Source: CAMLHU01 sp049680185
GTDB lineage: Bacteria; Gemmatimonadota; Gemmatimonadetes; Gemmatimonadales; GWC2-71-9
Direction: 5' to 3'
NCBI GenBank assembly: GCA_049680185.1
Contig: JBAUHI010000081.1
Coordinates: 1 to 25,489 of the forward strand
DNA length: 25,489 nucleotides
Position 1 is the first letter of the stretch; each line of letters starts with the position of its first letter. The notes beneath the pieces were generated by a model that was not told where the DNA came from, did not search any database, and saw only the letters and a program-made list of their open reading frames with translations. The translations under genes and the position numbers were made by a program. This document shows, in pieces, positions 21,889 through 25,489 of the stretch.

Positions 21889-22508
21889 GGCGACTGGCCG
21901 GAGTCCTGGCCGGTGCGATGCTGCTGGCCGCACCGCTGATCGGACAGCGCCTCCCCGGCGTCCGCGATACGCGGGGCTTTTGGGTCGGGATGGGGGGTGG
22001 GATCGGCCAGTTCTCACTTTCCTGCTCCGGTTGTCAGGGCCTGACCCGAGTCGGATTCGCCGGTAATGCGACGATCGGTTACTCCCTCGGCCGTCCGCTC
22101 CAGGTCGCGGTCCAGTTCTGTGGCGACCGGGTCGCGGACGGCTCCAGCACGATCAAGGCCGGTGCCGTCCACGCGCAGGCGTTGGTGTCGGTCCCCCGAT
22201 CCTCGGGGCTCTTCGTCGGCGCGGGGCTTGGTTTCGCGCATTTCGAACTTCGGCGATCGGGTGCGGCTCCGAGCCTGGCGACGGTGTCGGGATTCGACTG
22301 GCAGGTCGGGGTCGGATACGAGCATCCGGTGGCCGCCGGGATCGCGCTGACGCCCACGGTGAGCTACGGCCGATTGGGGGCACACCAGGCTCAGATCGGT
22401 GGTGTGCCCTCGACAATTCAGGCGGGAAGAGAGACACTGAGCTTCAGCCTCAGTCTAGATTGGCACTGGGATCCCATACAATGGCACGGCACCGCTACCG
22501 CTCACTGA
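21885..22508 (+). CDS. Putative outer-membrane beta-barrel protein, TTG start
   Basis: The product is 207 residues. TTG 21885 overlaps the previous TGA and has AGGAG (21875-21879) 5 nt upstream, so it is preferred to any ATG. Residues 1-20 are a signal peptide (RRLAGVLAGAMLLAAPLIGQ). The rest is rich in Gly, Ser, Thr, Val and aromatics, with alternating strands such as GFWVGMGGGIGQFSLS, GLFVGAGLGFAHFEL, WQVGVGYEH and LSFSLSLDWHW, typical of 8-stranded OmpA/W-like barrels. It has one close cysteine pair (SCSGC). Substrate or partner cannot be told. Confidence 0.72.
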   Translation: MRRLAGVLAGAMLLAAPLIGQRLPGVRDTRGFWVGMGGGIGQFSLSCSGCQGLTRVGFAGNATIGYSLGRPLQVAVQFCGDRVADGSSTIKAGAVHAQALVSVPRSSGLFVGAGLGFAHFELRRSGAAPSLATVSGFDWQVGVGYEHPVAAGIALTPTVSYGRLGAHQAQIGGVPSTIQAGRETLSFSLSLDWHWDPIQWHGTATAH

Positions 22509-22738
22509 CCCTCGCCGCCGTCGGGTTCCTCGGACTCGACGGCGTGCTCTTTCTCTGGCTGGCGCACGCCGTCGGCCGGCCGGGGTTCCTGTGGGCCGGA
22601 GCAGGGTGCCTGGTGCTGGCGGCGGTCGTGGTGCTCGCGGCACGCGAGCAGCAGCGGCGCCTGGCAGCGATCGCGCAGCAACGCGAGGAGCTGCGGCGGG
22701 CGGCCGAGGAGCTGCGAAAGTTGGTCGGCCGGCAGTGA
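22481..22738 (+). CDS. Small membrane protein with two helices and a coiled coil
   Basis: The product is 85 residues from ATG 22481 (a TTG at 22460 is also in frame). Two hydrophobic segments at about 10-32 and 41-60 are followed by a charged helix about 62-85 rich in Arg, Gln, Glu and Leu at heptad-like spacing (REQQRRLAAIAQQREELRRA), suggesting a coiled coil in the cytosol. There is no recognised family. It overlaps the barrel gene by 28 nt and the deacetylase-like gene by 4 nt. Confidence 0.6.
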   Translation: MARHRYRSLTLAAVGFLGLDGVLFLWLAHAVGRPGFLWAGAGCLVLAAVVVLAAREQQRRLAAIAQQREELRRAAEELRKLVGRQ

Positions 22739-23625
22739 CCGTCGTCTACACCCACCCCGCCTGCCTCCTCCACGACCCCGGCCAGGGTCATCCGGAAAGC
22801 CCCGAACGATTGCGGACTGTGCTCGACAGGGTGCGAAAGGCGGGTGGCGAGGTACGAGAAGCGCCCGCGGCGGACGTGACGGCGCTGCAAGGAACTCACC
22901 CCGAGTCGTACGCCCGCGACATCGAGGAGCTTTGTCGCCGCGGCGGCGCCATCATCGGGCAGGACACGGTCCTCGATCGTTCCAGCTACGCCGCGGCGCT
23001 CGGCGGCATCGGTGCCATCCTCGCTGCCGTCGAGCACGCCTACACCGGACGTGGCAACGCATTTGCCGCCGTCCGTCCTCCCGGGCACCATGCCCTCCGC
23101 GAGCGAGCGATGGGGTTCTGCCTGTTCGCCAATGCTGTCATCGCAGCCCGCCACGCCCAGCGGCTGGGGCGGGAGCGGATCCTCGTCATCGACTGGGACG
23201 TCCACCACGGCAATGGCACCCAGGCACTGGTCGAGAACGACCCGAGCATCTCGTACGTGTCGATGCACCAATGGCCCTGGTACCCGGGCACCGGTGCCGC
23301 CGCTGAACGCGGGTTGGGGAACATCTTCAATGTGCCACGGGAACCCGGCCTCCCTGCCGAACGCTACCGCACCGATCTCTGGGACGCGATCGAGGCAGCG
23401 GCCGCGCGCGAGACACCGGATGCGATCATCCTCTCTGCCGGGTACGACTCGATGCGAGGGGATCCGCTTGGCGGATTCACCTTGGAACCCGACGACTACG
23501 CGGTCCTGACCACCCGCATCCGCGAGCGGTTCCCTGATGCGCCGGTGATCGGCGTGCTGGAAGGGGGGTACGCCCCCGCCCGCTTGGCGGATGGCGTGGT
23601 CGCAACGCTCGGCGCGTTGGGGTAG
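22735..23625 (+). CDS. Histone-deacetylase-family (AcuC/amidohydrolase) protein
   Basis: The product is 296 residues from GTG 22735, in the short single-domain range of bacterial class II-like members. The active site is complete: H118-H119 in PPGHHA, D153-W-D155-V-H157-H158-G in the metal site, D238 in SAGYD, and catalytic Y279 in EGGY. The zinc ligands would be D155, H157 and D238. Bacterial homologues act on acetylated polyamines, acetoin-related or lysine substrates; the target here is unknown. It closes the overlapping run and is followed by a palindromic repeat. Confidence 0.9.
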   Translation: MTVVYTHPACLLHDPGQGHPESPERLRTVLDRVRKAGGEVREAPAADVTALQGTHPESYARDIEELCRRGGAIIGQDTVLDRSSYAAALGGIGAILAAVEHAYTGRGNAFAAVRPPGHHALRERAMGFCLFANAVIAARHAQRLGRERILVIDWDVHHGNGTQALVENDPSISYVSMHQWPWYPGTGAAAERGLGNIFNVPREPGLPAERYRTDLWDAIEAAAARETPDAIILSAGYDSMRGDPLGGFTLEPDDYAVLTTRIRERFPDAPVIGVLEGGYAPARLADGVVATLGALG

Positions 23626-23631
23626 CCAGCG

Positions 23632-23705
23632 CGTCATCCTGAGGCCCGAAGGGTCGAAGGATCGGCCCACTATCTGACCGATCCTTCGCTGCGCTCAGGA
23701 TGACG
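23632..23705. repeat. Palindromic TCATCCTGAG/GAAGGATC repeat
   Basis: Outer arms 23632-23643 (CGTCATCCTGAG) and 23694-23705 pair perfectly. Inner arms 23656-23665 (GAAGGATCGG) and 23678-23687 also pair perfectly, with unequal unpaired segments between. It starts 6 nt after the deacetylase-like stop and could be a bidirectional transcription end or a mobile-type palindrome. Very similar TCATCCTGAG-GAAGGATC intergenic repeats occur in many unrelated bacteria (from memory). Confidence 0.8.
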
Positions 23706-23717
23706 GCCGGTAGAGAG

Positions 23718-23728
23718 TATCTTTACCC
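23718..23728 (+). promoter_or_regulatory. TATCTTTACCC box upstream of the epimerase gene
   Basis: The box begins at 23718, 62 nt before the ATG at 23780, the same distance as TAGCTTTCACC from purA. No good -35 hexamer is visible; that position falls in the right arm of the palindromic repeat. Confidence 0.3.
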
Positions 23729-23742
23729 ACGGCGGCTCGCTC

Positions 23743-23766
23743 CCCGTTCACCTTTTACCGTTCACC
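23743..23766. repeat. Partial CCGTTCACC repeat
   Basis: Two near-copies of CCGTTCACC with TTTTACC between them lie just before the epimerase start. They belong to the same family as 19832-19908 but only the right-hand orientation is present. Confidence 0.6.
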
Positions 23767-23779
23767 GATCACGCCCCCC

Positions 23780-24802
23780 ATGCCCAAACTCCATCTCGAA
23801 GCTGAAGTCCAGACCCTGCGGACCCGGCATCCGTTCATCATCGCCCGCGGCGGCAAGAGCGAGTACCGCACGGTGGTGGTCAAGCTGCGCGATGCCGACG
23901 GACTGGAAGGATGGGGCGAGGCTGCTGGGATCCCCTTCTATGGAGAGACGCCGGAGACCGCACTTGCGGCCTTGCAGGCTTACTCGACGGTGCTGCCCGA
24001 CTCGGCGTTCGACCTGGAGTCGGCGGAGCGGGGCTTCGAGTCAACGCTGACCGGGAATCCCGGTGCCCGCGCCGCGCTCTCGGCCGCGCTGCACGACCTG
24101 GTCGGGAAGCGCCTCGGCGTGCCGCTCTGGAAGCTCTGGGGACTCGATGCCGCCAAGGCGCCGCGAAGCACCTTCACCATCGGCCTCGACTCGGTGGAGA
24201 AGATGCAGGCCAAGGTGCGGGAGGCGGCCGAGTATCCGATCCTCAAGATCAAGCTCGGGACCGACCGGGACATCGATATCCTGCGCGGCCTGCGCGAGGC
24301 GACCGACAAGGAGCTCCGGGTCGACGCCAACTGCGGCTGGACCGTCAAGCGTGCGGTGCAGATGCTGCCGGTGCTGGAGGAGTTCGGGGTGACGGTGCTC
24401 GAACAGCCGGTGGCGCCCGACGATCGTGACGGACTGGGAGAGGTCCGCCGGCATTCCTCGCTGCCGATCATCGCGGACGAGAGCTGCCTGGTGGCGGCCG
24501 ACATCCCGCCGCTCGTGGGCAAGGTCGATGGGATCAATATCAAGCTCGCCAAGTGCGGGTCGCTCCGGGAAGCGCTCCGGATGATCCACGTGGCGCGTGC
24601 CCACGGGCTCACGGTGATGGTCGGGTGCATGATCGAGAGCTCGCTCGCGATCACTGCCGCCGCCCACTTCACGCCCTTGGTCGATATCGTCGATCTGGAC
24701 GGTGCGGCACTCCTCCAGGATGATCCCTTCGTCGGCGCGACGATCACGAACGGGCAGGTCCGCTTGCCCGACGGCCCGGGACTCGGCGTCACCCGCCGAT
24801 GA
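23780..24802 (+). CDS. Dipeptide epimerase (L-Ala-D/L-Glu epimerase type)
   Basis: The product is 340 residues of the enolase superfamily, muconate-lactonizing subgroup. Catalytic positions are all present: K156-I-K158 (base), metal ligands D182 (VDANCGW), E208 (LEQPV) and D233 (ADES), and K255 (INIKLAKCG) as the second base. The DLDG at 305-308 is the DxD motif that binds the dipeptide amino group in Ala-Glu epimerases. It would interconvert L-Ala-D-Glu and L-Ala-L-Glu during murein peptide recycling. Other dipeptide specificities exist in this group and cannot be excluded. The stop overlaps the priA start by 4 nt. Confidence 0.88.
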   Translation: MPKLHLEAEVQTLRTRHPFIIARGGKSEYRTVVVKLRDADGLEGWGEAAGIPFYGETPETALAALQAYSTVLPDSAFDLESAERGFESTLTGNPGARAALSAALHDLVGKRLGVPLWKLWGLDAAKAPRSTFTIGLDSVEKMQAKVREAAEYPILKIKLGTDRDIDILRGLREATDKELRVDANCGWTVKRAVQMLPVLEEFGVTVLEQPVAPDDRDGLGEVRRHSSLPIIADESCLVAADIPPLVGKVDGINIKLAKCGSLREALRMIHVARAHGLTVMVGCMIESSLAITAAAHFTPLVDIVDLDGAALLQDDPFVGATITNGQVRLPDGPGLGVTRR

Positions 24803-25489
24803 CCGACGGCGCCGGGTTCGCCCAGGTCGCCCTGCCGATCGCGGTCCCGGACCCCTACACCTACCAGATCCCTGAGGCCCTGCTCGACCGGGTGATCCCC
24901 GGCGCGCGGGTGGTCGTGCCGCTTCGGAATCGCGAAGTGGTGGGTGTCGTCACGGCCATCGACGTGCCTCCCCCTCCGTCCGCGGCGCGGGAGATCCTGG
25001 GCGTGCTCGATGCGGAACCGGCCTTGCCCCGCCCGCTGCTCGAGACGGTGGAGTGGATGGCGGGATACTACGGCACGCCGATGGGCTTGGCACTCAAGGC
25101 AGTGCTGCCGGCAGGGCTCTGGGGCGCCTCACGGGTGATCATAAGCCGCGTTCCCGGAAGTCACGCGACCGGCGGGACCGCAGGCCAACTGCTGGACTGG
25201 CTCGACCAGAAGGGCGGCGAGGCCCCGGTCGCGGTGGCGGCGCGTGCGCTCAAGCGGCCGATCTGGGATGTGGTCAATCGGCTGGAGCGCATCGGCGCGC
25301 TGGTTCTCCGGGTCGAACCCCCCGACACCGGAGGCGGAAAGGTCGTCGAGCGGGCACTCACGCTTGCTGTCACCGGGATGCCGCTGCTCGAACGGAACGA
25401 GCGCTTCGGGAAGGCACGGGAGCAGCGCCGTCTGTTCGAAGCGCTTGAGGATCTCGGCGGTTCGGCCACGACCCGGCACCTGGAAGAAC
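24799..25489 (+). CDS. priA: Primosomal protein N' (PriA helicase), N-terminal part
   Basis: The reading frame runs open from ATG 24799 to the window end (230 codons). PriA restarts stalled replication forks. The visible part has the 3'-end DNA-binding domain at residues about 8-105, with AQVALPIAVPDPYTYQIPE, the conserved PGARVVVPLRNREVVGVV and the WMAGYYGTPMGLALKAVLP segment, then a winged-helix-like region about 130-230. The helicase motor with its zinc cysteines lies beyond the window. It overlaps the epimerase gene by 4 nt. Confidence 0.93.
   Translation, partial: MTDGAGFAQVALPIAVPDPYTYQIPEALLDRVIPGARVVVPLRNREVVGVVTAIDVPPPPSAAREILGVLDAEPALPRPLLETVEWMAGYYGTPMGLALKAVLPAGLWGASRVIISRVPGSHATGGTAGQLLDWLDQKGGEAPVAVAARALKRPIWDVVNRLERIGALVLRVEPPDTGGGKVVERALTLAVTGMPLLERNERFGKAREQRRLFEALEDLGGSATTRHLEE

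Overview
The window reads as a high-GC, Gram-negative chromosome, most probably from Gemmatimonadota or a close relative. This is inferred from gene content: a GWxTD-domain secreted protein, lipoproteins with C..CWG-type RCC1 repeats, a small outer-membrane beta-barrel, an alpha2-type glycyl-tRNA synthetase, and the order tuf-S10-spc-secY-adk-map. I cannot run a phylogeny, so the phylum is an inference.

Bases 1-12674 are one long plus-strand ribosomal block. It runs from the end of tuf through rpsJ-rplC-rplD-rplW-rplB-rpsS-rplV-rpsC-rplP-rpmC-rpsQ (S10 group), rplN-rplX-rplE-rpsN-rpsH-rplF-rplR-rpsE-rpmD-rplO-secY (spc group), then adk and map. Most junctions are a few bases or overlap. The exceptions are gaps at 119-253, 3102-3255 and 11220-11359, which hold a GATAGCT/AGCTATC repeat, and a hairpin at 5468-5493 exactly at the S10/spc boundary. 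Several ribosomal proteins carry low-complexity extensions (L4 C-terminus, S5 N-terminus, shorter ones on L5, L24 and L30). The usual continuation infA-rpmJ-rpsM-rpsK-rpoA-rplQ is absent after map.

Bases 12667-14889 hold one minus-strand gene for a secreted GWxTD-domain protein. It converges on map with an 8-nt overlap and diverges from trpS. trpS and a PilT-like ATPase gene form a coupled pair that ends at a strong hairpin-T5 terminator (17079-17100). That terminator sits inside what looks like the purA leader. purA and glyS follow as separate units.

Bases 19940-23625 are a run of seven genes in which every neighbour pair overlaps (4, 4, 26, 4, 28 and 4 nt). They encode two small conserved-looking cytosolic proteins (one with a ubiquitin-like pattern), a small lipoprotein, a seven-repeat RCC1-type lipoprotein, an outer-membrane barrel, a two-helix membrane protein with a coiled coil, and a histone-deacetylase-family hydrolase. 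Inverted repeats flank the run on both sides. It is the best candidate here for an undescribed system, although only parts of it are recognisable. A dipeptide epimerase gene and the start of priA close the window.

A short box, TA(G/T)CTTT(C)ACC, lies 62-64 nt upstream of purA, glyS and the epimerase and may be the local promoter -10 region.
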